Position numbers and translations under genes: made by a program. This document shows positions 7,550-13,357 of a stretch of DNA of 21,224 nucleotides, piece by piece. Origin of the DNA: a virus; the IMG/VR virus record IMGVR_UViG_3300010151_000235, positions 1 to 21,224 of that record, one strand, 5' to 3'. The notes below the pieces were generated by a model. That model saw nothing but the letters and a program-made list of their open reading frames with translations, did not search any database and was not told where the DNA came from. The stretch's first letter is position 1. Every line of letters begins with the position of its first letter.

Positions 7550-8100
7550 ATCCCATTCCAGTATCTCAATTAACCAATACAGGTGTTGATCTAGCTGTTA
7601 ATGCTTTAGGTGGAGATTCGAATAAACCACACTGGGAAATAGCTAGTAGTGTATTAGGAGGAATAGCTGGTGCTTATACTGCTGATTATGATGGAGTAGC
7701 GAATGAAGTAAGTAACATCGCAGGTACTGTAGGAAAAAATTATGCAGAAGAAGGTAGTGATTTGCAAAAAGCAATGAATTTAACAGGTAGTGTAGCTGAT
7801 GCTACATCTAGTGGTTTATCTGGAGATATTGGGGGAGCACTTGCTGGAGTAGGGGAAATAGCTGGGGATGTAAATGATCTTACTGGAAAAGGCGAAAGTG
7901 GTAGTACACAATCTGCGGTAGGGAAAACATCTAATGCTATTACATCCTCCGAACCGCAATACGCTGGAAACGGTAATGGAGTTAATAATTCATTAAATCC
8001 CGCATTTGGTAATCCAAGTATTAGACAAGATACACAAAATGCAATAAATACACAAATGTCGTCAGACGATCAAGCAAAAACAATGCTAAATATAGCTTAA
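7546..8100 (+). CDS. Ala/Gly/Ser-rich protein, possible internal virion protein
   Basis: A 184-residue protein starting at GTG, overlapping the upstream stop. Residues 25-110 are a run of small-residue helices (ASSVLGGIAGAYTADYDG, DIGGALAGVGEIAGDVNDL) with enough hydrophobicity to suggest membrane-active or coiled packing, but no clear continuous membrane span. The C-terminal 70 residues are polar, Asn/Gln/Ser-rich and probably disordered. This composition is seen in some phage internal or ejected proteins, which is only a suggestion. No family is recognised. Confidence 0.65.
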   Translation: MNPIPVSQLTNTGVDLAVNALGGDSNKPHWEIASSVLGGIAGAYTADYDGVANEVSNIAGTVGKNYAEEGSDLQKAMNLTGSVADATSSGLSGDIGGALAGVGEIAGDVNDLTGKGESGSTQSAVGKTSNAITSSEPQYAGNGNGVNNSLNPAFGNPSIRQDTQNAINTQMSSDDQAKTMLNIA

Positions 8101-8117
8101 TAATAAAACTAATAAAT

Positions 8118-8288
8118 ATGCCAAGTTTAGGAAAAAATCAAGTACCAGCAGGTAAAAAATGTAGATGTTCTACCAAAGATTTACCAGGTCATAGAGTGAT
8201 GAAATCAAGAGATAGAAATATTATTTCAGATCTTGAAATAGATAATATACCTTACAAAGGTAATGTGGCACTACGAGCCAATCGGTGA
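8118..8288 (+). CDS. Small basic protein with a CxC motif, unknown function
   Basis: A 56-residue protein read directly from the sequence: it starts MPSLGKNQVPAGKKCRCSTK and ends at TGA 8286-8288. It has a Cys-Arg-Cys motif at residues 15-17 and many Lys/Arg residues, with no membrane segment. It lies 17 bases after the previous gene and two bases before the next, which supports it as part of the gene string. The start follows the A-rich leader AATAAAT. The function is unknown. Confidence 0.6.
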   Translation: MPSLGKNQVPAGKKCRCSTKDLPGHRVMKSRDRNIISDLEIDNIPYKGNVALRANR

Positions 8289-8290
8289 CA

Positions 8291-8443
8291 ATGGAAGATC
8301 TTAAACTGTACATTTTAAACGCAGGAGCATTTAGTGTTACAATGATGGATTGGCTAGAACCTATGTTAAAAATAACTTTACTGGTTGTAACTATTGGATA
8401 TACTGTGCATAAATGGTGGATGATGAAAAAAGGAAAAAAATGA
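8291..8443 (+). CDS. Small single-span membrane protein, possible holin or lysis accessory
   Basis: A 50-residue protein. The N-terminal part is amphipathic (MEDLKLYILNAGAFSVTMMD), residues about 26-43 are hydrophobic (MLKITLLVVTIGYTVHKW), and the end is basic (KKGKK), which should stay in the cytoplasm. Its last codon overlaps the amidase start (ATGA at 8440-8443), so the two are probably translated together. A small membrane protein coupled to an endolysin suggests a role in lysis, but a 3TM-type holin is also encoded downstream. This gene is too short for usual gene-length cut-offs and could be missed. Confidence 0.65.
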   Translation: MEDLKLYILNAGAFSVTMMDWLEPMLKITLLVVTIGYTVHKWWMMKKGKK

Positions 8444-8853
8444 GGGAAATAAATAAACTTATTGTTCACTGTTCAGCCACAAGAGAAGGAGATGACGTGT
8501 CTGTTGATACTATTAGGAAATGGCACGTTGAAGGTAGAGGGTGGAACGACATAGGTTATCATTTCTATATTGACATATATGGACAAATACATAAAGGTAG
8601 AGATATAACCAAAATGGGAGCTCATTGCAAGGGATACAATCGGAATTCTATAGGAATTTGTTATGCGGGTGGCGTTGAAGCAGATGGTAAGACTCCCAAA
8701 GATACTCGTTATGATTGTCAAAAAGATAGTTTATTAGCTGTGTTAAGAACATTAAAAGCAATGTATCCAGAAGCGCTAATTCACTCTCATAGAGATTTTG
8801 CGAAAAAAGCATGCCCAAGTTTTGACGCAACAGAAGAATACAAAAATTTATAA
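8440..8853 (+). CDS. N-acetylmuramoyl-L-alanine amidase (T7 lysozyme-type endolysin)
   Basis: An Amidase_2/PGRP-fold zinc enzyme that cuts the amide bond between N-acetylmuramic acid and L-alanine in peptidoglycan. With the start at 8440 it has 137 residues, a little below T7 lysozyme (151). The zinc ligands are visible: H10 (LIVHCSAT), H117 (HSHRDF) and C125 (KKACPSFD). The catalytic-type Y40 (IGYHFYID) and K123 are present too. I chose ATG 8440 because it overlaps the upstream stop and gives a start just before the first strand; an in-frame ATG at 8413 would add nine residues. There is no signal peptide, so export should depend on a holin. This is the single-domain catalytic form with no cell-wall binding domain. 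Confidence 0.92.
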   Translation: MREINKLIVHCSATREGDDVSVDTIRKWHVEGRGWNDIGYHFYIDIYGQIHKGRDITKMGAHCKGYNRNSIGICYAGGVEADGKTPKDTRYDCQKDSLLAVLRTLKAMYPEALIHSHRDFAKKACPSFDATEEYKNL

Positions 8854-8854
8854 A

Positions 8855-9091
8855 ATGGATATACAGAAAAATCTATTACATACTGAAGTAGGACAAGGTA
8901 GCATAACTTCACAATTAGAACCAAAACCTCCAACGAAAAGACAAAGACGGAAAAAACAAGAAGGTGGATTTATTAGTCGTCTCTTTAACTTAGGTAAAGG
9001 AACTACTAATAAAAGTACCATTAAAAAAACCAAAAACTGCAGGAAACAACACGCTAGCACTGGAGAATGTATGGATCAAGATGTAGTATAA
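8855..9091 (+). CDS. Small basic protein, unknown function
   Basis: A 78-residue Lys/Arg/Thr-rich protein starting at ATG 8855, one base after the amidase stop. The reading frame is open to an ATG at 8798, but that would lie inside the amidase and the extra residues are an out-of-frame reading of it. A basic cluster (TKRQRRKKQ) is followed by a short amphipathic segment (GGFISRLFNLGKG). Its TAA is followed at once by the next ATG. It may bind nucleic acid or membrane; no family is recognised. Confidence 0.65.
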   Translation: MDIQKNLLHTEVGQGSITSQLEPKPPTKRQRRKKQEGGFISRLFNLGKGTTNKSTIKKTKNCRKQHASTGECMDQDVV

Positions 9092-9373
9092 ATGAAAATA
9101 GGAGAAGGTACGGAATTTAAGATAGATATTAAAACCGTAGTAAGTTTAATCGTTATAACATCAATGTTTGTTGGGATGTATTACACTTTACAAGCAGACA
9201 TAGAAGAAGCAAAAGAATTACCACCTGCCGCTATAGAACGTATGGAATATGATCTTAAACAACAATGGCAAACTGAACATATTATGCATTTAGAAGATGA
9301 TATAGATGAATTAAGAGAATGGTGTATGGAAATTGATAAAGAATTACACATAAAATATAAAATAAAAAAATAA
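9092..9373 (+). CDS. Membrane-anchored coiled-coil protein, spanin-like topology
   Basis: A 93-residue protein with one N-terminal membrane span at about residues 13-33 (IKTVVSLIVITSMFVGMYYT) and a charged helical domain after it (residues 36-93, including MHLEDDIDELREW) likely to form a coiled coil. An N-terminal anchor plus external coiled coil just after an endolysin is the layout of an inner-membrane spanin, which would help disrupt the outer membrane of a Gram-negative host. I see no lipobox protein nearby for an outer-membrane partner. It starts directly after the upstream stop and ends sharing a base with the next ATG (TAATG). Confidence 0.6.
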   Translation: MKIGEGTEFKIDIKTVVSLIVITSMFVGMYYTLQADIEEAKELPPAAIERMEYDLKQQWQTEHIMHLEDDIDELREWCMEIDKELHIKYKIKK

Positions 9374-9645
9374 TGGCGAAGAAAGATATAACAGAAATTA
9401 GAGAAGAGGCTGGAAGTTCTAACGCAGGAAAATATACTAATGTGAAAAAAGGAGATTTTTGTGGTCCTGCTGGTGGAGCAGCTGCTGGTACTTATCCAGT
9501 TAATACAAGAAAAAGAGGTAAATCAGCTATAAAATTAGCACACAATGCACCTAATCCAGAAGGAATTAAAAACTGTGTATATGAAAAATATCCAGGTTTA
9601 AGACCAGGAAAAAATAAAATAACTAAACGTAGAAATAAAGAGTAA
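9373..9645 (+). CDS. Small basic protein with FCGPAGG / YPVNT / APNPEGI motifs
   Basis: A 90-residue basic protein with a distinctive motif series: FCGPAGG (29-35), YPVNT (41-45) with RKRGKSAI (46-53), and HNAPNPEGIKNCV (57-69). The C terminus is Lys/Arg-rich. From memory, similar motif series occur in small proteins or short domains of other phages and some large DNA viruses, and a related YPV-type pattern occurs in a DUF6582-like domain in phage head proteins; I could not verify this. It overlaps the upstream stop (TAATG). It may be a virion DNA-associated protein; the function is unknown. Confidence 0.75.
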   Translation: MAKKDITEIREEAGSSNAGKYTNVKKGDFCGPAGGAAAGTYPVNTRKRGKSAIKLAHNAPNPEGIKNCVYEKYPGLRPGKNKITKRRNKE

Positions 9646-9647
9646 TA

Positions 9648-9803
9648 ATGGAAACAATTAAACAAATAGTTAATCATCCCTTATCTAAAACTATGGTCTG
9701 TGGAATAATAGGATCTATGTTAATATTACATAATCATGCTTTATATTCAGGTATTGCTTTCGGAATGGGATTAAGAGAATTTTTATTAGCCTTAAAATCT
9801 TAA
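9648..9803 (+). CDS. Very small membrane protein, holin-like
   Basis: A 51-residue protein read directly from the sequence, with two hydrophobic stretches (residues about 15-27, TMVCGIIGSMLIL, and 31-48, ALYSGIAFGMGL then FLLAL) separated by HNH. It could span the membrane twice as a hairpin or once. It starts two bases after the upstream stop and lies between two conserved-looking small genes in the lysis region. An accessory lysis role is plausible from context only. Confidence 0.65.
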   Translation: METIKQIVNHPLSKTMVCGIIGSMLILHNHALYSGIAFGMGLREFLLALKS

Positions 9804-9821
9804 ATTAAATAATATAATAAA

Positions 9822-9977
9822 ATGGAATCAAATGAGTCAAAAGGATTGGGAGATTCAATCGAAAAGTTTACAAAAGCAACAGGCCTAAAAAAAATAGCAG
9901 ACAAAATACCTGGAGGATGCGGATGTAGTAAACGAAAAGAGAAATTAAATAAGATATTTCCTTATGGGAAAAAATAA
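9822..9977 (+). CDS. Small Cys-containing protein, conserved-looking
   Basis: A 51-residue protein: helical N terminus (ESKGLGDSIEKFTKATGLKK), a GGCGC motif (residues 31-35), then SKRKEKLNKIFPYGKK. The order short helix, Cys pair, Arg/Lys-rich segment and LNKIFPY resembles small proteins I recall next to holin genes in marine phages, not checked. The two Cys could bind metal or form a disulfide. Its end overlaps the start of the holin by 14 bases in another frame. It is too short for usual length cut-offs, but spacing and composition support it. Confidence 0.65.
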   Translation: MESNESKGLGDSIEKFTKATGLKKIADKIPGGCGCSKRKEKLNKIFPYGKK

Positions 9978-10416
9978 AAAGAAATTTAAAGATACAAAAG
10001 TAGGAGTTTTTTTAAAAAAGAAAGCTCCTCAAGTATTAGATAGTATAGGTGATATTTTACCTAATAAAGGGGTGTATGGAATTGTAAAAAATATTATATC
10101 AAGTGATTCTAATATAGAACCTCAAGATAAAGAACTAGCTTTAAAATTATTAGAACAAGATATTACTGAAATGGAAAATATATCTAATAGATGGGCAAGT
10201 GATATGATATCGGATTCATGGTTATCTAAAAATACTAGACCTTTAACTTTAATATATTTAACTTTATGTATGACTATATTTATAGTATTAGATTCTACTG
10301 TAATATTAGAAATAAATAATGGTTGGGTTTCTTTATTAGAAGCTTTATTAATAACGGTATACGTAGCGTACTTTGGATCCAGAGGCGCAGAAAAAATTCA
10401 AAAAATAAGAAAATAA
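9964..10416 (+). CDS. 3TM-type holin family protein
   Basis: A 150-residue membrane protein. Residues 1-90 are a cytoplasmic helical part ending in RWASDMISDSWLSKNTRPL, the signature seen before the membrane segments of the GTA_holin_3TM type (PF11351, by recognition only). Two clear membrane spans follow at about 94-115 (LTLIYLTLCMTIFIVLDST) and 121-138 (WVSLLEALLITVYVAYFG), then a basic GSRGAEKIQKIRK tail. Such proteins form holes that release the endolysin. The ATG at 9964 overlaps the end of the upstream Cys-containing gene, so coupling is likely. The amidase lies about 1.1 kb upstream. Confidence 0.85.
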   Translation: MGKNKKKFKDTKVGVFLKKKAPQVLDSIGDILPNKGVYGIVKNIISSDSNIEPQDKELALKLLEQDITEMENISNRWASDMISDSWLSKNTRPLTLIYLTLCMTIFIVLDSTVILEINNGWVSLLEALLITVYVAYFGSRGAEKIQKIRK

Positions 10417-10422
10417 AAAACA

Positions 10423-11211
10423 ATGGGTGTAATAGGCACAACGTTAAAACAACCTAGAGTATTTGCACATGATGCTGTAGCTCTAGGAGATTTACCAGGA
10501 TGTAGATGGAGAGCAGTAACAAGTTTCACTATTGTTACTGGAGGATTAAATTATGTACTGGATCAAGAATACGCTACTTTCATACCAGATGGTAGTGGCA
10601 TAGGAGAAGGTTGTGTGATAAAAGTCACAGGTACTGGTGCTATTGATGATATTATCGCTGCAGAAATATACTTAGATCCGTGTGGTAGTGGTAATGGATA
10701 CAATGTAGGACAAACGTTAGAAGTTATTAATCCAGGAGCTCCTCATGGAGAAAATGCTACTATAATTATAGATACAATTGGGGATACTGCTTGGGATTAT
10801 GGTTGTCCATTTACCAATATGTACATGGCGTTAAGTCAAGAGGCAGATTTAGCAGCAGCTGCTGGAAATGACATTCCTTTTAAAACACCAGATTTAAGTT
10901 CAGCTTCAACTATAGAACCATTAAAAGCTTTTTTACAAAAAACTAAATATACTTATACATGTGGATGTGAGGCTGCTGAGGAGAATCCACAAGAAGCATG
11001 TGTATGTACGTATGAAACACCAGGACCTGGTGCAGCTCTTTATGTTGGAGGTGCGATGAACACTATATCTGTTATAATGGAAAGCGAAAATGAAGTAGTT
11101 TATCATAATGTGCCAGCAGGTACGTTTTTACCTATTTCAGCATTAAGCGTTTGCGCCGCAAAAGCAGCAGGTACTGATGATCCAAAGGAAGTTATTTTAG
11201 CATTATTCTAA
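10423..11211 (+). CDS. Beta-rich virion protein, unknown function
   Basis: A 262-residue protein rich in Gly, Ala, Thr and Ile. Residues 30-120 are beta-strand rich and contain a GSGNGYNVGQTLEV segment, a Gly-Tyr-x-Val-Gly pattern I recall as common in phage and large-virus virion proteins. A Cys-rich stretch lies near residues 185-200 (TCGCEAAEENPQEACVC). The C-terminal part (VPAGTFLPISALSVCAAKAA) looks folded and suggests an interface with another virion subunit. It ends one base before the LamG protein, so the two are probably co-expressed as surface or decoration components. No signal or membrane segment is seen. Confidence 0.65.
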   Translation: MGVIGTTLKQPRVFAHDAVALGDLPGCRWRAVTSFTIVTGGLNYVLDQEYATFIPDGSGIGEGCVIKVTGTGAIDDIIAAEIYLDPCGSGNGYNVGQTLEVINPGAPHGENATIIIDTIGDTAWDYGCPFTNMYMALSQEADLAAAAGNDIPFKTPDLSSASTIEPLKAFLQKTKYTYTCGCEAAEENPQEACVCTYETPGPGAALYVGGAMNTISVIMESENEVVYHNVPAGTFLPISALSVCAAKAAGTDDPKEVILALF

Positions 11212-11212
11212 C

Positions 11213-12037
11213 ATGCCTTTAGTAAATCAAAATGTAAATACTATTCCTGCTTTTAAGCGAGTTAAAGGTCCACCAGCATGTACTGATCCTTATGCTTTTC
11301 ATTTTAATGGAGCAAATAATTCTGTAACGGCAGACGCTACGGATCCAATTTTTAATATAACTAATACTATTAGTATTTCAGCGTGGTTTAAAATAGATCC
11401 AGCAATACCTGCTCCTGTTGCAGGTACATTATACATGATAGCAGACAAAGCTAGTGGAATTCCAGGTGGAAATGCTGGGTATAGTTTATATGTTAGACAA
11501 AACGCTACTAATAATAAAATTGCTTTTACCGTTAATTTAGGTAATGGTAATCCACTCTCACAAAGACGTGTAGATTTTAATATTACCGATTTTGATACTC
11601 ATCATGTAGTAGGAACTTATGATGGAGTTGACACGTTAAGACTATTTGTGGATGGAGTTGAAGAAGATTCACAGACAATTCCACTCGGAGGATCAATACC
11701 AGTTCAACCTAGCCCATTTTGTATAGGTAATACGAATACGGGAACATTACCTAATGAATTTTATGGAACATTAGATGAAATATCAGTTTGGAATACCAAC
11801 CTAAATTTAGCACAAGTTCAAACAATATATGATTTTAATACTAATTGTGATTTAAATGCTTTAGGTTACTCATATAATTTAGTAGCTTGGTATAGAATGG
11901 GGGAAAATGCACAGTGGAATTTACCAACTGCACCCAATGAATGGACATTAACTAATATAAGTACGTCTACTACTCCAAATGGGGAATTAGAATCTCAAGG
12001 AATGCTTGAAACTGATCGAGTGCCTGGGATAATATAA
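11213..12037 (+). CDS. LamG/concanavalin A-like domain virion protein
   Basis: A 274-residue protein with a LamG-type jelly-roll spanning about residues 27-215. The marks of the family are YAFHFNGANNSVT near the first strand, ISISAWFKID (53-62), HHVVGTYDGVDTLRLFVDG (130-148) and FYGTLDEISVWNTNLNLAQV (183-202). The C-terminal 55 residues (NLVAWYRMGENAQWN onward) form a short extra segment. LamG domains in phages usually bind carbohydrate, so a receptor-binding or capsid-decoration role is inferred. There is no signal peptide, as expected for a virion protein. It starts one base after the previous gene. Confidence 0.85.
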   Translation: MPLVNQNVNTIPAFKRVKGPPACTDPYAFHFNGANNSVTADATDPIFNITNTISISAWFKIDPAIPAPVAGTLYMIADKASGIPGGNAGYSLYVRQNATNNKIAFTVNLGNGNPLSQRRVDFNITDFDTHHVVGTYDGVDTLRLFVDGVEEDSQTIPLGGSIPVQPSPFCIGNTNTGTLPNEFYGTLDEISVWNTNLNLAQVQTIYDFNTNCDLNALGYSYNLVAWYRMGENAQWNLPTAPNEWTLTNISTSTTPNGELESQGMLETDRVPGII

Positions 12038-12055
12038 ATAATCAAATAAAATAAA

Positions 12056-12322
12056 ATGAAAATTAAAGAAGAACATTTAAAAACAATTCAAGAACAACAA
12101 ACTAAGTTAAATCAAATATTAAATCAAGTAGGATACTTATCCGCTCAAAAACACGGGTTATTACATGAATTTGGTAAAATTAATGAAGAAGTAGAAAATT
12201 TTAAGGGTGTATTAGAAGCAGAGTATGGAGAGATTAATATTAATGTAGAAACAGGAGAATATACTATTTTAGAAAAACCTACAGAATTAGAAGTAGTAAA
12301 AGAAACTAGTGATGTCCAATAA
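12056..12322 (+). CDS. Small coiled-coil protein, unknown function
   Basis: An 88-residue protein. Residues 1-58 are a continuous charged helix (EEHLKTIQEQQTKLNQILNQ, then LLHEFGKINEEVENFKGVL), likely a coiled coil, and the C terminus (YGEININVETGEYTI) looks like a beta-hairpin. From memory, similar small proteins occur upstream of terminase genes in marine phages. The start follows AAATAAAATAAA without Shine-Dalgarno, and the stop overlaps the next start by 11 bases. Function unknown. Confidence 0.75.
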   Translation: MKIKEEHLKTIQEQQTKLNQILNQVGYLSAQKHGLLHEFGKINEEVENFKGVLEAEYGEININVETGEYTILEKPTELEVVKETSDVQ

Positions 12323-12545
12323 AATTCGCAAAATAAGCATTGGATCAGATTACAAAAACGATGCAATGCATTATTCAGTAGGACAAGAAGTATATGGTGG
12401 ACATATTATATGTGATATTGTAGGAAACAATAATGAGGGTGAATATTTAATATATATTAAAAAATCTAACGAAGTGTTACCTTGGAAAAAGTTTAATTCT
12501 AATATGGCTATTGCCGTAGAATATAACTTACAATATAGTGAATAG
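12312..12545 (+). CDS. Small conserved-looking protein, unknown function
   Basis: A 77-residue protein with a short beta-rich fold: KIRKISIGSDYKNDAMHY, then VGQEVYGGHIICDIVGNN, EYLIYIKKSNEVLPWKKF and IAVEYNLQYS. I chose ATG 12312 rather than the GTG at 12309. It overlaps both neighbours by a few bases (11 upstream, 8 downstream). I recall similar small proteins in uncultured marine phages just before a GroES-like gene and terminase; unverified. There are no catalytic motifs. Confidence 0.75.
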   Translation: MSNKIRKISIGSDYKNDAMHYSVGQEVYGGHIICDIVGNNNEGEYLIYIKKSNEVLPWKKFNSNMAIAVEYNLQYSE

Positions 12546-13242
12546 TTTATATGATTATATTGTAGAACCAATAGGAGAAAGATACAACAATAAGGTTGAC
12601 GTTGGTGATAAAGAATTAATACTTAATACTCAAATAGAAACTTTTAAAATTATTAATAAAAAAGCTAAAGTAATAAGTGTTCCTAGCGCTTATGAACTTC
12701 CAATTAAAGTTGGAGATATAGTATATATTCATCATAATGTTTTTAGAAAGTTCTACAATATGAAAGGAAAACAACAAAATAGCAGATCTTATTTTAAAGA
12801 TAATCTATATTTTTGTTCTCCTGATCAAATATATTTATATGAAAATAAAGGGAAAAGAAAATCATTTTTAGATAGATGTTTTGTTAAGCCGTTAAAATCT
12901 AAAAAACTTGGTGAAAAATTAATAAATAATCTAGGAATATTAAAGTATGATAATTCTCAATTAAATACTTTAAATATAAATAAAGAAGATTTAGTAAGTT
13001 TTCCTCATGGAAGAGAATGGGAGTTTATTATAGATGAGGAACTATTATATTGTATGAAATCAAAAGATATTTTAATTAAACATGAACGTCAAGGAAACGA
13101 AGAAGAATATAATCCAAGCTGGACAACTAGCAGTACAAGAACTAATAAAAGTAGCGGAAGAACCAATTGTGGATACAGGGGAGGATGTGTCTGCGGATCG
13201 ACTAAAAAATGCTGCCGCAACAAAAAAACTAGCAATATTTGA
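12538..13242 (+). CDS. Putative tandem GroES-like (Cpn10-like) protein
   Basis: A 234-residue protein starting at GTG. Residues 5-103 and 112-182 look like two Cpn10-like units. Unit 1 has YDYIVEPIGERYN, KKAKVISVPS, IKVGDIVYIHHNVF and FCSPDQIYLY. Unit 2 has DRCFVKPLKSKK, INKEDLVSFPHGREWEFI and ELLYCMKSKDILI, which parallels the GroES end VGDIVIFNDGYG then NEEVLIMSESDILAI. The order (strand, G-V strand, VGD strand, DIL end) fits GroES, but neither unit has a clear GGIVL mobile loop. Residues from about 190 are Cys/Arg/Asn/Ser-rich and overlap the next gene in another frame, so the conserved part probably ends near NPSW (192-195). A chaperonin-cofactor role is inference. Confidence 0.6.
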   Translation: MNSLYDYIVEPIGERYNNKVDVGDKELILNTQIETFKIINKKAKVISVPSAYELPIKVGDIVYIHHNVFRKFYNMKGKQQNSRSYFKDNLYFCSPDQIYLYENKGKRKSFLDRCFVKPLKSKKLGEKLINNLGILKYDNSQLNTLNINKEDLVSFPHGREWEFIIDEELLYCMKSKDILIKHERQGNEEEYNPSWTTSSTRTNKSSGRTNCGYRGGCVCGSTKKCCRNKKTSNI

Positions 13243-13357
13243 TGCTTTTGAAATTCTAACACGAATTCAAGAAGAAGAAGAATTATTAAATACTAAATCT
13301 AAAGATCAAAAAGAAAAGAGAGTATTTAAAGGATTTGCAGAAGGGAGAAGTAAATGA
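13082..13357 (+). CDS. Small helical protein just upstream of TerL, possible small terminase-like
   Basis: A 91-residue protein, mostly helical, with an Ala/Glu/Lys-rich core (QAGQLAVQELIKVAEEPIVD, then SADRLKNAAATKKLAIFDAF). The first 161 bases overlap the end of the upstream gene in another frame. An in-frame stop at 13073-13075 and the lack of later Met codons in the conserved part support the ATG at 13082. It ends as ATGA overlap with terL, so it is probably translationally coupled. Position suggests a terminase partner, but I see no helix-turn-helix that would prove a small terminase. Confidence 0.75.
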   Translation: MNVKETKKNIIQAGQLAVQELIKVAEEPIVDTGEDVSADRLKNAAATKKLAIFDAFEILTRIQEEEELLNTKSKDQKEKRVFKGFAEGRSK

